64,000 nucleotides of DNA from CAWELS01 sp964468205 (GCA_964468205.1 CAYXVG010000018.1:1-64000), one strand, 5' to 3'. Shown: positions 17,943-27,511, numbered from the stretch's first letter. The notes: generated by a model from the sequence alone, not told the origin. Numbers and translations are program-made.

Positions 17943-19214
17943 ATGTTGAAGGTCGCAACAAAACTTCTCAGGGCTTTCGGAGGGCTCAAAGTCCGGTACA
18001 AGTTGATGGTTCTCCACAACTTGTTTTTTCTGCTGCTGGCCGCTTTCGTTTTTCTTTCGCTGGACCCGGTGGTGGAGCGATGGGCGGAGGAAGCAAAGGC
18101 CAGGGAAATGCGCCTGGCGAAGGAACTGGGTGGCGATCCGGCGGCGGTTGACCCCGGTTTTTACGATTCGATGGCGCGCCGGACCCGCATCAACATCTTT
18201 GCCGCGCTCGTGGTGGCTTACTGGTTGGGGGTCTTCATCCTGGAAGGCTTCGTGATGCGGTACTACATCTATATACCGCTCAAAATACTGCTCGAGGCGG
18301 ACGAGGCGTCGCGCAGGGGGAATGCCGAGGGCGAGCTGGTTGACGAGAGTCTCATTCTCGGCGACGAACTGGGGCGTCTGATGGCCTCGCGAAACGCTAC
18401 ACTGCAAAAGCTGCGGAAGCACGAACGGGAACTGGAGGATGCTCTCAAGCGTTTGGAGGAGACCGCCGCCGATCTGCGTAAGAAAAACCGTCTGCTTGCG
18501 GCCGCGAAGCAGAATATCGCCGACCAGGACCGCCTGGCGAGCCTCGGCATGCTCACCGCCGGCGTGGCGCACGAGCTGAACACGCCGCTGGCGGTGCTGC
18601 AGGGATCGATTGAACAGATGATGGAGTCCGAAGGTGACGCCGGGACCAGGAACCGGCTGGAGCGAATGCTGCGCGTCACGCGCCGGCTCCAGCGGATCAG
18701 CGAAAGCATGTTGGACTTCTCGCGCGTTCGAACGCAGCGGAACGAGCGAGTAGCTCTGCGGCGCGTGATCGACGAGGCCTGGGGGCTGGTTTCGATTGAC
18801 GACAAAGCGGAGCGGGTCGCCTTTCGGAACGCGGTTCCGGAAACCGAATGCGCGAGGGGCAATCCGGATCGTCTCATCCAGCTCTTCGTGAACCTGCTCC
18901 GGAACGCGCTTCAGGCCGTGCCCGAGGGTGGTGTGGTTGAGGTGGACTGCGAGCGGCGGGTCAGTGAAATTGCCATCGGCGTGGACGACAACGGGCCAGG
19001 GATTCCTAGCGACTTGCTGCCGGACGTATTCGAGGCGTTCATTACTTCCCGTCTGGACGCCCGCGGCACCGGACTCGGACTCACCGTGGCCGAAGGCATC
19101 GCGCACGAGCACGGCGGCTCCATTACCGCCTCGAATAGCCCGCGCGGAGGCGCGCGGCTGGAGGTTCGGCTGCCGGCGGACAAGTGCCCGGAAGCGCAGG
19201 AGGAGCGATCGTGA
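17943..19214 (+). CDS. Sensor histidine kinase
   Basis: A 423-aa membrane sensor. Helices at about 21-40 and 85-103 flank a short periplasmic region of about 45 residues. A linker with coiled-coil character (about 145-195) leads to a HisKA domain with phospho-acceptor H210 (AGVAHELNTPL). The ATPase domain has an N box (NLLRNALQA), DDNGPGIP and GTGLGLTVAEG. It phosphorylates the response regulator encoded next, with which it overlaps by a GTGA. The small sensing domain has no recognisable ligand motif. The gene is divergent from the act-cox operon, which suggests redox or respiratory sensing; that link is inference. Confidence 0.9.
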   Translation: MLKVATKLLRAFGGLKVRYKLMVLHNLFFLLLAAFVFLSLDPVVERWAEEAKAREMRLAKELGGDPAAVDPGFYDSMARRTRINIFAALVVAYWLGVFILEGFVMRYYIYIPLKILLEADEASRRGNAEGELVDESLILGDELGRLMASRNATLQKLRKHERELEDALKRLEETAADLRKKNRLLAAAKQNIADQDRLASLGMLTAGVAHELNTPLAVLQGSIEQMMESEGDAGTRNRLERMLRVTRRLQRISESMLDFSRVRTQRNERVALRRVIDEAWGLVSIDDKAERVAFRNAVPETECARGNPDRLIQLFVNLLRNALQAVPEGGVVEVDCERRVSEIAIGVDDNGPGIPSDLLPDVFEAFITSRLDARGTGLGLTVAEGIAHEHGGSITASNSPRGGARLEVRLPADKCPEAQEERS

Positions 19215-19852
19215 GTGAATCCAAGCCGGAAGAAAAGAAACCGCCGAAGCCCCGCATCGAGGTTGCGGTGCTAGACGATGACTATGATTTCCGGAGCTAT
19301 ATCGAGGATGTACTCAAAGGGGAGGGCGACTATGCCGTGCGCGCGTTTGCGCATCCCGAAGACCTGTTCGAGTCCTGTGAGCAGCGCCTGCCGGACATCG
19401 TGCTACTCGACATGAAGATGGGCGAGTTTCGCGGCGACCGCGTGCTCGAGCAACTCTTGCGGCGCTGGCCAAAGCTCTGCGTCGTCATCATCACCGGCTA
19501 CCCGTCGCTCGAGGACATGCGCGCCACCTTCAAAATGAAGGTGTTCGACTACCTCTCGAAGCCATTCTCGCTGTCCCAGCTTCGGCAGACCCTGGCCAAT
19601 GCCGTGGCCGCCTATGGCCTGGGGCGCTCGGACCAGGGCCGTTTGCGCGAGAGCCTCGGCCACCGCATCCGCCTGCTGCGCGTCGAGCGTGACTGGAGTC
19701 TGAAAGACCTTTCCGGACGCACCGGTCTCAGCGTTTCGCAGATCTCCTCGATCGAGCGCGGCGCCCACCTGCCGAGCATGGAGAGTTTGTTGCTGATCTG
19801 CCGCTCATTCGAGAAGCGGCCGTCGGAGATTTTGGCGTCGATTGACTTCTGA
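19211..19852 (+). CDS. Response regulator with REC and XRE-type HTH domains
   Basis: A 213-aa protein. The GTG start at 19211 overlaps the kinase stop and has GGAGGAG just upstream. Residues about 15-135 are a receiver domain with acidic D22-D24, phospho-acceptor D67 (VLLDMKM), T95 and K117 (SKPF). Residues about 150-210 are a helix-turn-helix of XRE/Cro type (LKDLSGRTGLSVSQISSIERG). Response regulators usually carry OmpR, NarL, NtrC or LytTR outputs, so REC-XRE is uncommon. It probably binds DNA as a dimer; the palindrome upstream of actA is a candidate target. Confidence 0.88.
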   Translation: MSESKPEEKKPPKPRIEVAVLDDDYDFRSYIEDVLKGEGDYAVRAFAHPEDLFESCEQRLPDIVLLDMKMGEFRGDRVLEQLLRRWPKLCVVIITGYPSLEDMRATFKMKVFDYLSKPFSLSQLRQTLANAVAAYGLGRSDQGRLRESLGHRIRLLRVERDWSLKDLSGRTGLSVSQISSIERGAHLPSMESLLLICRSFEKRPSEILASIDF

Positions 19853-19940
19853 CCGCAGCGCCGCCAGGCAGGCAGCACCGCCTCGTTCCGGCACGGTTTC
19901 CGGAAAATTTGGTAATCTTGCCGGTTTGGGAGGTGTTTCG

Positions 19941-20840
19941 ATGGTTCGCAGAAACTTCATGGCCGCCGGCATCGCGGCGGGGGCATTGACGCTGGGCGCG
20001 GGCCGGGCGAGGGGCAACGCGCCGAAGTTCAAGCTGAAGTACGCGCCGCACCCGAATATGTTCCGGCACTCCGCCGGCGAAAATGTGCTGGACCAGATTC
20101 AGTTCGCCGCGGATCAAGGTTTCACGGCTTGGGAAGACAACCGGGCCATGGGCCGGGAGCCTGCCGAGCAGGAGCAGATCGGCAAGAAGCTCCAGCAGAA
20201 CTCGATGACCATGGGCGTTTTCGTCTCCCACGCCGATTTCAAGACCGCCGATTTCGTGACCAAAACGGACAAAGACTTTCAGGACTCTCTCCGTGCCAGC
20301 ATGAGGCAAGCGGTCGAAACAGCGAAGCGCGTGGGGACCGAGTGGACAACTGTTGTTCCAAGCACAGTCAATCAGGGGCTCGACCCAGGCTTCCAGGAGG
20401 CCAACTGCATCGAGAATCTGAAGGTCTGCTGCGAGATCTGTGAGCCGGCCGGTTTGGTGATGGTTCTCGAGCCGCTGAACTGGTTTGCCAACCACCCGGG
20501 GCTCTTCCTGCGTTACGTGCCGCAAGCGTATGCGATCTGCAAGGCGGTGGACTCGCCGAGTTGCAAGATACTCGACGACCTCTACCACCAGCAAATCGAC
20601 ATTGGGAATCTCATTCCGAACATGGAGATGGCTTGGGACGAGATCGCCTATCTGCAGGTGGGCGACAACCCGGGCCGCAAGGAGCCGACGACCGGCGAGA
20701 TCAACTACAAGAACATCTTCAAGTGGCTTTATGACCGCAAGTGCGAGATGGTTATCGGTATGGAGCACGGCAACTCGAAGCCCGGCAGAGAGGGTGAGAT
20801 GGCCGTGATCGCCGCCTACCGCGAGTGTGACAGCTACTGA
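19941..20840 (+). CDS. Tat-exported TIM-barrel isomerase (hydroxypyruvate isomerase-like)
   Basis: A 299-aa protein of the AP endonuclease 2/xylose isomerase-like superfamily. The start is placed at the ATG at 19941, with GGGAGG upstream and a VRRNFM Tat-like signal. The frame is open to 19842 without an obvious start signal. The barrel shows EPLNWF and CKILDDLYHQQIDIGN, which resemble the metal-binding Glu and Asp/His segments of Hyi-type isomerases. The likely reaction is keto-aldose isomerisation or epimerisation of a small sugar acid, with the substrate unknown. It lies 88 bases after the response regulator and is probably a separate unit. Confidence 0.8.
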   Translation: MVRRNFMAAGIAAGALTLGAGRARGNAPKFKLKYAPHPNMFRHSAGENVLDQIQFAADQGFTAWEDNRAMGREPAEQEQIGKKLQQNSMTMGVFVSHADFKTADFVTKTDKDFQDSLRASMRQAVETAKRVGTEWTTVVPSTVNQGLDPGFQEANCIENLKVCCEICEPAGLVMVLEPLNWFANHPGLFLRYVPQAYAICKAVDSPSCKILDDLYHQQIDIGNLIPNMEMAWDEIAYLQVGDNPGRKEPTTGEINYKNIFKWLYDRKCEMVIGMEHGNSKPGREGEMAVIAAYRECDSY

Positions 20841-20905
20841 CAGCGGCGGCTCGTGAATCGCCTGCGAAGTGAACATATTAACCGGTCGCTGCAGAGAAGT
20901 TGCAG

Positions 20906-20934
20906 TTTCTCTCAAGCCCGGAGAAAATTAATAT
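20906..20934 (+). promoter_or_regulatory. Weak candidate promoter for the radical SAM gene
   Basis: TTTCTC, 17 bases, then TAATAT (20929-20934) lies in an AT-rich patch unlike the surrounding sequence, about 58 bases before the GTG start at 20992. The -35 is poor. No other signal is seen in the 20841-20991 gap apart from a short AGAGAA/TTCTCT hairpin near 20893. Confidence 0.25.
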
Positions 20935-20991
20935 TAGAAGTGTCGAGCGAGAGGCGATTTCGGAGGGGGCTCCGTTAGAAAGGATGGGACT

Positions 20992-22854
20992 GTGGCGCTA
21001 AAGGAGATTCTTAGTCTTTTCGGGAAGAACCGTGAGAAGGGAATTCGATACCAGGACCTCACGGAACCGCGGGAAGTGGCGGCCCCGGCCGACGGGGGCC
21101 GTCTGATCGTCATCACCGCTCCCTTGTCCGAAATCATTGAGAGCGACGGCTACTTCATTCAGATGACCGCTGCCTCCATGCCAATCTGGCTGGAAGGGCT
21201 TCTGGACAGCAAATACCCGGACTGGCGCGAGGTCAAGTACAACGAGGACGGTTCGGCGAATTACATGCCTGCCGGCGTCCGGACGCTCGAAAAGGCCCTT
21301 GAGGGCGAGTTCGGCGCGGAAAACGTCGTGGCCTGCTATCCGGACGACATGGACAAGTTCATCGGCCCGAATACCCGCGTGGTCGCGTTCTCCACGATGA
21401 ACCCCCTGGGAGTGACGTTCGCCGCCGGCGTCTACACCTCCATGTTCGGCACGTCCAAGGAGACGATCAATTCCCATTACGCCAAAGAGGCCTTTGGCCG
21501 CATCCGCACGAATCCGTTCCGGCCGAATTTCAAGGTCGTGGTCGGCGGCACGGGAGGGTGGCAGATCCAGAAGAACAACCGCCACGCCGAGTTCAGTGTC
21601 GATTGCGTGGTGGAGGGGCGCGCCGAATCCGAACAGACTCTCAATCTATTCCGCACGGCGATCGCCGGAGAGGAGCTTCCCCAGTTCATCGAAGTCTCCC
21701 ATCCGCCAACCCGGGACTCGATCCAGATCCCCACCAAACGGACGACGTTCGGCGTGGTGGAGCTCACCACCGGATGCGGCCGCCGCTGCCGTTTTTGCGC
21801 TCCCGACCTCAACCCGCAGATCGCCATCGAGAAAGAAAAGATCATGACGGCCGTCCGGGCCAACCTGGAACAGGGCAACAACCAGGTTTCGCTTGCCACG
21901 GAAGATTTCTTCATTTGGGGCCAGGTGGGAACGGACACTCCCTTCTACTTCCCGAACCGCGAGGCTCTGCTTGACCTGTTCCGCGACGTGGTGGAATCTC
22001 CGGGTTTGAAGCATCACGTGCTGAGCCATTGCACGATCGCACCGGCGGTGGTGGACCCGATCCTCATCCGCGAGATGTCGAACCTCCTTCTCGACAAGAG
22101 CCCGATTCACTTCGAGACGCTCAGCAGTCATCCGAAAGGCAAGTCGCTCGTGCCGCTAATCGGTGTCGAGACCGGAAGCGTGCGCATGGCGAAGAAGGTG
22201 ATGCCGAGCAAGGCGGTGCCGTTTTCGATTGACGACTGGCCGAGCATCGTAATTCGCGGTTTGGAAGTACTCAACGAGAACAACTGGTTCCCGGCGATGA
22301 CCATCATGGTCGGCAATCCCGGCGAGACCGACGAAGATGTCAAAGCCACGCTCGATCTTGTCTATGAGGTGGAGCGGCGGGGACTGTTCGCCTACTTCAT
22401 TCCGTCCATTTTCACGCCCCTTCAGGACACCCGCATGGAGAAGCAGTCCGGCGTCCGGCAGACCCAGGATCTGTCGCCCTTGCAGTGGCAGCTCATGATG
22501 AAGTGCTGGAAGATGAATCTCGCGCCGGCCGTGAAGACCTGGTGGGCGCCGTTCGTCTGGCGTTTTGGCGCTGTGGCCATGTGGGCGGTTCGGCTTAGAC
22601 GAACCAACGGCCCGAACTTCACCTGGCCGCTGCACATGTTCGCCGGCACGTTATCGGAGAAGATGCTGGCGCGGATGGGCAAGATCTACATCGGGCAGCC
22701 GCTCGAGGTGAAAACGCGCAAGGAACTGCTTTCCAGCGTCAAGCCGAAGCACTGGAAACACCTGCGGCCTGACGCCGGCGATCTGCCGGAAGAGTACACC
22801 CCTCCTTCCTCCGAGGCGGTTGCCGGCCAGGATTTCGCAATCATCTCGCGGTAA
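20992..22854 (+). CDS. Radical SAM protein with a B12-binding-like N-terminal domain
   Basis: A 620-aa protein with a GTG start at 20992. Residues about 95-230 look like a cobalamin-binding Rossmann domain (VVVGGTGGW, CVVEGRAE). A radical SAM core follows, with the [4Fe-4S] triad C262-x3-C266-x2-C269. Later there is a GNPGETDED segment typical of B12-binding radical SAM (MiaB/Elp3-like HemN superfamily) enzymes. The C-terminal region is long and basic, with no extra Cys cluster. Members carry out methylations or rearrangements; the substrate here is unknown. It is not an anaerobic sulfatase maturase by motif layout. It ends in a hairpin shared with the convergent GH43 gene. Confidence 0.82.
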   Translation: MALKEILSLFGKNREKGIRYQDLTEPREVAAPADGGRLIVITAPLSEIIESDGYFIQMTAASMPIWLEGLLDSKYPDWREVKYNEDGSANYMPAGVRTLEKALEGEFGAENVVACYPDDMDKFIGPNTRVVAFSTMNPLGVTFAAGVYTSMFGTSKETINSHYAKEAFGRIRTNPFRPNFKVVVGGTGGWQIQKNNRHAEFSVDCVVEGRAESEQTLNLFRTAIAGEELPQFIEVSHPPTRDSIQIPTKRTTFGVVELTTGCGRRCRFCAPDLNPQIAIEKEKIMTAVRANLEQGNNQVSLATEDFFIWGQVGTDTPFYFPNREALLDLFRDVVESPGLKHHVLSHCTIAPAVVDPILIREMSNLLLDKSPIHFETLSSHPKGKSLVPLIGVETGSVRMAKKVMPSKAVPFSIDDWPSIVIRGLEVLNENNWFPAMTIMVGNPGETDEDVKATLDLVYEVERRGLFAYFIPSIFTPLQDTRMEKQSGVRQTQDLSPLQWQLMMKCWKMNLAPAVKTWWAPFVWRFGAVAMWAVRLRRTNGPNFTWPLHMFAGTLSEKMLARMGKIYIGQPLEVKTRKELLSSVKPKHWKHLRPDAGDLPEEYTPPSSEAVAGQDFAIISR

Positions 22855-22885
22855 TCAGAGAACAGTTACGGCTGTTCCCTGATTA
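22852..22885. terminator. Bidirectional hairpin terminator containing both stop codons
   Basis: TAATCAGAGAACAG, a TTACGG loop and CTGTTCCCTGATTA form a 14-bp stem with one mismatch between the convergent radical SAM and GH43 genes. The TAA of the plus gene opens the left arm and the TAA of the minus gene closes the right arm. There is no long U run on either side, so termination is likely but not certain. Confidence 0.6.
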
Positions 22886-24526
22886 TTGGGGGCCGTCGTA
22901 GGTGTAGCGGAACCAATCGATGTCGATATGGCCGGCGGCGGCGTTGTCGTTCCAGTTGAAGAAGCCGATGCGGTCGCCCCGCCAGCGGCCGAAAGTGAGG
23001 GGAAACTCAGGTCCGAAGCGGGTCCAGGACTCGCCGTCGAAGCTGTACGAGAAAGTGCCGCGCGGGCCGTTGATGCCGGTGCGAATGTAGATTACATCGG
23101 CTTCGAATTCAGGGCCTGATTTCCGGACGCCGTCGTGCTCGTAAAACAGCCTCCGCTCGTTGTCGAAGCCGACGGTGACGCCGAGCAGCACAAACTGGCC
23201 GGAGTGATGGCAGAGTCCCGCCTGCTGGCCCGTGCGCATCTTACTGACGTCGATCTTCGCTGTAGCCATGCCGGCGCCCTTACCCATGATTCGCTGCGAA
23301 ATGGTGTTCGAGGCATTCCAGAAACCGCCGCCGTTCACGGGAAGATTGGCTTTCAGGCGCAGCCAACCGGGGCGCTCGGTGAGAGACCAGCGGCCGTCGC
23401 GCGGATTGTGATTCCACTGCCACTGCGGCTCCAGCGCGCCTTCGCTGAACTCGTCGCTGGTTTGCGGCGCCGCAATGGGGAATCCCGCGATGGGCTTCCG
23501 GTGCTCGAAAACCGTGTTCCCGATGCCGTCGCCGGTCGCGTCTTCGCCGAGTAGCGGCCAGCCGTCCTCCCATCGCACCGGGATTAGCCACTGGGAGCGG
23601 CCTTCGTAGGACTTGTCCGTACTCGGGCCGGGCCGGCCGTCTGGACCCGTGCTGCGATGCTGCACCAGTTGATGGGTGTACCACCAGGAGCCGTCAGGAG
23701 CCGGAACGAGGGCGCCCTGGCAGGTGCTGCGGTCCAGCTTCAGATGGCGCACCAGCAGTAGCTTCTTCTCGAATGGGCCGAGGGCCGAAGGCCCCCGCAG
23801 GACGAACTGCTGGCGGTCGTTGTCGATCCACTCGACCAGGAAGATGTAGTAGGCGCCGTCGATCTTGTAAATCTTCGCGGCTTCGGCGCCGGGGCCATGA
23901 TAGATGTCCTGGCCTTCGTCAAGCAGGCGCAGGCCGTCCCAACTCATCCGGAACATCCGGATGCGGTTGCCCGCGCCAGGGCGGTTTGGGTCGGCCCCGA
24001 AGTTGCAGACGAGCCACGCCTGCTCGGTCTCGTGATCCCAGTAGACTGCCGGATCCGTCCAGCGTGTCTTCGCGAGCATCTCGACAGGTTCGGACCAGGG
24101 CCCGTGGATGTCCTCGGCCCAGGAGACGTAGAGACCGGACCGCGTGTCGATGAAGTAGCAGTACCACTTCCCGTCGTTGTAAGCGAGATCGCCGGCCCAC
24201 ACGGCGAACGAATAGCCGCTCATCGCGTCGTGGTTGTAGTCCGGGCGCCAGGTTAGCTTGTCGAAGACGTGGCCGATGATTGTCCAATTCACCAGGTCGC
24301 GTGACTCGAGGATCGTCATGCCCGGGGCATAGTGAACCGTGGACGTGATCATGTAATAAGAGTCGCCGTGCTTCTCGATGTCGACATCGGGGTAGTCGGC
24401 GTTTAGAATCGGGTTCCTGTAAGTGCCGTCGCCCTGGTCTCCCCACGAGCCGGTCTGAGCCGGGGACATCGAAGCGAAGGTTAGGGCGCCGATGATAAGA
24501 GCGGTGATTGGGAGGTTGAGTCTCAC
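22883..24526 (-). CDS. Exported glycoside hydrolase family 43 (xylosidase/arabinofuranosidase-like)
   Basis: A 547-aa protein with a signal peptide (about 1-24). Residues about 35-330 form a five-bladed GH43 propeller: it opens with RNPILNADYPDVD, containing the catalytic base Asp, and the likely acid Glu is in GPGAEAAKIY. Residues about 360-545 are a beta-sandwich of the kind often fused to GH43 (DUF1349/concanavalin-like). It should remove xylose or arabinose side groups from plant polysaccharides or related glycans. It is divergent from the TRAP transporter genes, with a 55-base gap holding the likely promoters. Confidence 0.88.
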   Translation of the reverse strand: MRLNLPITALIIGALTFASMSPAQTGSWGDQGDGTYRNPILNADYPDVDIEKHGDSYYMITSTVHYAPGMTILESRDLVNWTIIGHVFDKLTWRPDYNHDAMSGYSFAVWAGDLAYNDGKWYCYFIDTRSGLYVSWAEDIHGPWSEPVEMLAKTRWTDPAVYWDHETEQAWLVCNFGADPNRPGAGNRIRMFRMSWDGLRLLDEGQDIYHGPGAEAAKIYKIDGAYYIFLVEWIDNDRQQFVLRGPSALGPFEKKLLLVRHLKLDRSTCQGALVPAPDGSWWYTHQLVQHRSTGPDGRPGPSTDKSYEGRSQWLIPVRWEDGWPLLGEDATGDGIGNTVFEHRKPIAGFPIAAPQTSDEFSEGALEPQWQWNHNPRDGRWSLTERPGWLRLKANLPVNGGGFWNASNTISQRIMGKGAGMATAKIDVSKMRTGQQAGLCHHSGQFVLLGVTVGFDNERRLFYEHDGVRKSGPEFEADVIYIRTGINGPRGTFSYSFDGESWTRFGPEFPLTFGRWRGDRIGFFNWNDNAAAGHIDIDWFRYTYDGPQ

Positions 24527-24581
24527 AGGAGAATTCTATCCCGAAAGCCAATCGCTCCTCTGCTAGAGTAGGGAGTCTGGA

Positions 24582-25598
24582 ATGTCGAGGTCCCTATCGT
24601 TTTTTGTCGTGGGTATGGCTGTCGGTATACTGCTGGCCACCGGGGGGTTCAGCCTGTACTTGCGTCTTTCCGGCAACGGCGCTGGAGGCACTGAGCAACT
24701 CGTCCTGAAGCTGGGCCACGGGCTCGACCAGTTGCACCCCGTTCATGCCGGGATGCTTTACATGGCGGAACGGCTGCGGGAGAAGTCCGGCGGAACGGTG
24801 GAGTTGCAGGTCTTTCCGAACGCGCAACTCGGCTCGGAGACGGAGAATATCGAACAACTGCAGCGCGGGGCGCTGGCTCTGACGAAAACCTCCGCGGCGC
24901 CGATGGAAGGCTTCGTCCCGGAGATGGCGGTACTCAGCATGCCTTACGTATTCCGCGACCGCGATCACATGTGGAAGGTGCTCGACGGCCGGGTGGGCAG
25001 GGAACTACTGGCAAAGCCGGAATCCAAGGGACTGATCGGACTTTGCTATTACGACGCTGGCAGCCGTAATTTCTATACCATTGACACGCCGATCCTCACG
25101 CCGGACGACTTGAAGGGCCTGAAAATCCGGACACAGCGCAGCAAGACGGCCATGGACATGATTCAGGCGCTGGGCGGTGCGCCTACGCCGATTCCATGGG
25201 GCGAACTCTATACGGCCCTGCAGCAGAAGATGGTGGATGGAGCCGAAAACAATCCCCCGAGCTTTTATAGCAACCGTCACTACGAGGTCGCCAAACATTT
25301 TTCTCTAAACCAGCATCAGATGGTGCCGGATGTGCTGCTGGTGAGCGCGCCAATCTGGCGCCGTTTGCCGGCGGAGGTCCGGCATTGGGTGCAGGAGGCA
25401 GCGGACGAGTCCTCCGTCTACCAACGCGAACTCTGGCAGGAAAAGACGCAGGAAGCGCTCGAAGAAGCGCAAAAGCTGGGTGTCACGGTCTATCGCCCCG
25501 ACCTCGAGCCGTTTGTGCGCAAGGTGGAGCCGATGCACCGCTCCTATGACGGCACCGTGGTCGGCGAGCTGATGCGCCGCATTCTGGAGGTCGAGTGA
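24582..25598 (+). CDS. dctP: TRAP transporter substrate-binding protein DctP
   Basis: A 338-aa periplasmic solute receptor with an N-terminal signal or anchor helix (about 5-28). The DctP fold is clear: LKLGHGLDQLHPVHAG, FPNAQLGSE, and R183 in LKGLKIRTQ, the Arg that typically binds the ligand carboxylate. DGAENNPPSFY follows, which closes the pocket. Ligands of this class are organic or sugar acids. It is the first of three overlapping genes. The downstream mannonate dehydratase argues for a uronate or aldonate ligand (inference). Confidence 0.93.
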   Translation: MSRSLSFFVVGMAVGILLATGGFSLYLRLSGNGAGGTEQLVLKLGHGLDQLHPVHAGMLYMAERLREKSGGTVELQVFPNAQLGSETENIEQLQRGALALTKTSAAPMEGFVPEMAVLSMPYVFRDRDHMWKVLDGRVGRELLAKPESKGLIGLCYYDAGSRNFYTIDTPILTPDDLKGLKIRTQRSKTAMDMIQALGGAPTPIPWGELYTALQQKMVDGAENNPPSFYSNRHYEVAKHFSLNQHQMVPDVLLVSAPIWRRLPAEVRHWVQEAADESSVYQRELWQEKTQEALEEAQKLGVTVYRPDLEPFVRKVEPMHRSYDGTVVGELMRRILEVE

Positions 25599-26101
25599 TG
25601 CGCCGGGCGCTGTTGCGCTCGCGTCAGGCGTTGAACCGCGGGCTGGAGTTGGCGGTGATGGCCGTCATGGCCGCGCTGGTCATGGACGTGCTCTGGGGCG
25701 TGATTTCGCGCTTCTTGCTAGGAGAGCAGAGCCGGTTCACCGAGGAGTTGGCCACCTACCTCCTGATTTGGGTTTCGCTGCTCGGCGCGAGCGTCGCGTT
25801 CAGCACCGGCGGGCATCTGGGAGTAGATTACTTTGTCGGGCTGCTCCATCCGTCCACCCGGCCACTGGTGACGGTTCTAGCGAACCTGATGGTGGCGTTT
25901 TTCGCGGGAGCCGTGCTGATTTACGGCGGCTATGTGCTGGTGTCGCGGACGCTTGCGAGCGGACAGCTCTCACCGGCCATGGATGTCCCAGTGGGCTACG
26001 CTTATCTCGCGGTGCCGATCAGCGGCTGCTTCATCCTGCTATTCTGCGTCGAGAACATCATCGAAGCCATCGCGGAACCGGCCGGGGAGGCGCCGCGCTG
26101 A
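25598..26101 (+). CDS. dctQ: TRAP transporter small membrane subunit DctQ
   Basis: A 167-aa protein with four membrane helices. The ATG at 25598 overlaps the dctP stop as TGATG; an in-frame GTG lies one codon earlier. The family signature around RFTEELATYLLIWVSLLGA is present. DctQ scaffolds the large permease DctM. It overlaps dctM by one base. Confidence 0.92.
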   Translation: MRRALLRSRQALNRGLELAVMAVMAALVMDVLWGVISRFLLGEQSRFTEELATYLLIWVSLLGASVAFSTGGHLGVDYFVGLLHPSTRPLVTVLANLMVAFFAGAVLIYGGYVLVSRTLASGQLSPAMDVPVGYAYLAVPISGCFILLFCVENIIEAIAEPAGEAPR

Positions 26102-27396
26102 TGGAGCCGCAAGTCGTCATCCTGGTGGTCAGTTTTCTCCTGCTGCTGGTGATGAACGTGCCAATCGCTATCGCCATCGGGCTCTCTTCGTTCTTCACCA
26201 TCCTTTCGCTGGGCGACGTGCCGACGAACTACATCATCGCCCAGCGCCTCTCGACCGGCATCGCCAGCTTCCCGCTTCTGGCTATCCCGTTCTTCATCCT
26301 GGCGGGCATCCTGATGGGCGAAGGCGGGATGGCTCGGCGGCTGATTGACTTCGCGGGAGCGTTGGTAGGCCGTTTCGCGGGCGGGCTCAGTTACGTTTCC
26401 ACGCTCACGTGCATGATGTTTGGAGCGATCTCGGGTTCGGCGGCGGCCGCCGTCTCTTCCATCGGCGGCTTCATGATTCCGGAGATGAATCGCAAGGGCT
26501 ACAACCGCGAATACAACGTCGCCGTGACGACCACGGCTGCCACCACCGGATTGATAATCCCGCCGTCGAACATCATGATCGTCTACGCGGTGGTGGCCGG
26601 CAACGTCTCGATTGCGGCGATGTTCGTGGCCGGGATTCTGCCCGGAATCCTGATCGGCCTGGCGATCATGATTGTTTGCGGGGTGATTTCGGTCCGGCGG
26701 GGCTACGGCGCGGGCGAAAAGGCGGGGCTCAAGGAGATCGTGGTGGCGGGCCGCCGCGCGGTGTTGAGCCTGATGCTGGTGGTGATTGTTCTCGGCGGCA
26801 TCCTCGGCGGGGTGTTTTCCGCCACCGAAGCGGCGGCCATTGCCGTGGCCTATGCGTTCCTCCTGGGAGTGGTGATCTACCGGGAAGTGAAGGTGGAAGC
26901 GCTGCCGCGCATCTTGCTCCAGTCGGGCAAGACGACCGCCATCGTCATGCTGCTGATCGGAACCAGCAAGGCGATGAGCTGGGTGCTGGCCTATGAGAAC
27001 ATTCCGCAGAGCGTCAGCGCGGCGCTCATCGGCGTTTCTAATGAGCCGCTGGTGATCTTCCTGATCATGAACGCTCTGTTGCTCTTTGTCGGTACCTTCA
27101 TGGATATGACGCCGGCGGTTTTGATCTTCACACCGATCTTTCTACCCGCCGCCACCGAACTCGGAATGCACCCGGTGCACTTCGGAGTCATGATGATAGC
27201 CAACCTCTGCATCGGCCTCTGTACGCCGCCGGTCGGCACCTGCCTTTTCCTCGGCTGCGGCGTTGGAGAGACGACCATTGCGAAGGTCACCGGGCCGATG
27301 ATTCCCTTCTTCTTTGCCATGCTGGCCGCGCTGCTGATTATCACCTACTGGCCGTGGCTGACCATGGTCCTTCCCCAGGCGCTGGGGCTGGCATAG
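26101..27396 (+). CDS. dctM: TRAP transporter large permease DctM
   Basis: A 431-aa, roughly twelve-helix permease. The start at 26101 is an ATG overlapping the dctQ stop (TGATG); the frame is open further upstream inside dctQ, but that part is not membrane-like. It contains the conserved IPPSN segment (TTGLIIPPSNIMIVY) and GLCTPPVG near the C-terminus, which form the Na+ and substrate sites in this elevator-type transporter. It uses the Na+ gradient to import the acid delivered by DctP. Confidence 0.94.
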   Translation: MEPQVVILVVSFLLLLVMNVPIAIAIGLSSFFTILSLGDVPTNYIIAQRLSTGIASFPLLAIPFFILAGILMGEGGMARRLIDFAGALVGRFAGGLSYVSTLTCMMFGAISGSAAAAVSSIGGFMIPEMNRKGYNREYNVAVTTTAATTGLIIPPSNIMIVYAVVAGNVSIAAMFVAGILPGILIGLAIMIVCGVISVRRGYGAGEKAGLKEIVVAGRRAVLSLMLVVIVLGGILGGVFSATEAAAIAVAYAFLLGVVIYREVKVEALPRILLQSGKTTAIVMLLIGTSKAMSWVLAYENIPQSVSAALIGVSNEPLVIFLIMNALLLFVGTFMDMTPAVLIFTPIFLPAATELGMHPVHFGVMMIANLCIGLCTPPVGTCLFLGCGVGETTIAKVTGPMIPFFFAMLAALLIITYWPWLTMVLPQALGLA

Positions 27397-27511
27397 TAGG
27401 GCTCAGGAGACGGTTCCGAGCGGCCGGCCGCGCGAAGCGGCATTTGCATTCGGCGGACAAATCGGAGTAGCATTCGAACGGACGCCAATATCCGGTTCAA
27501 AGGAGGGAGAG

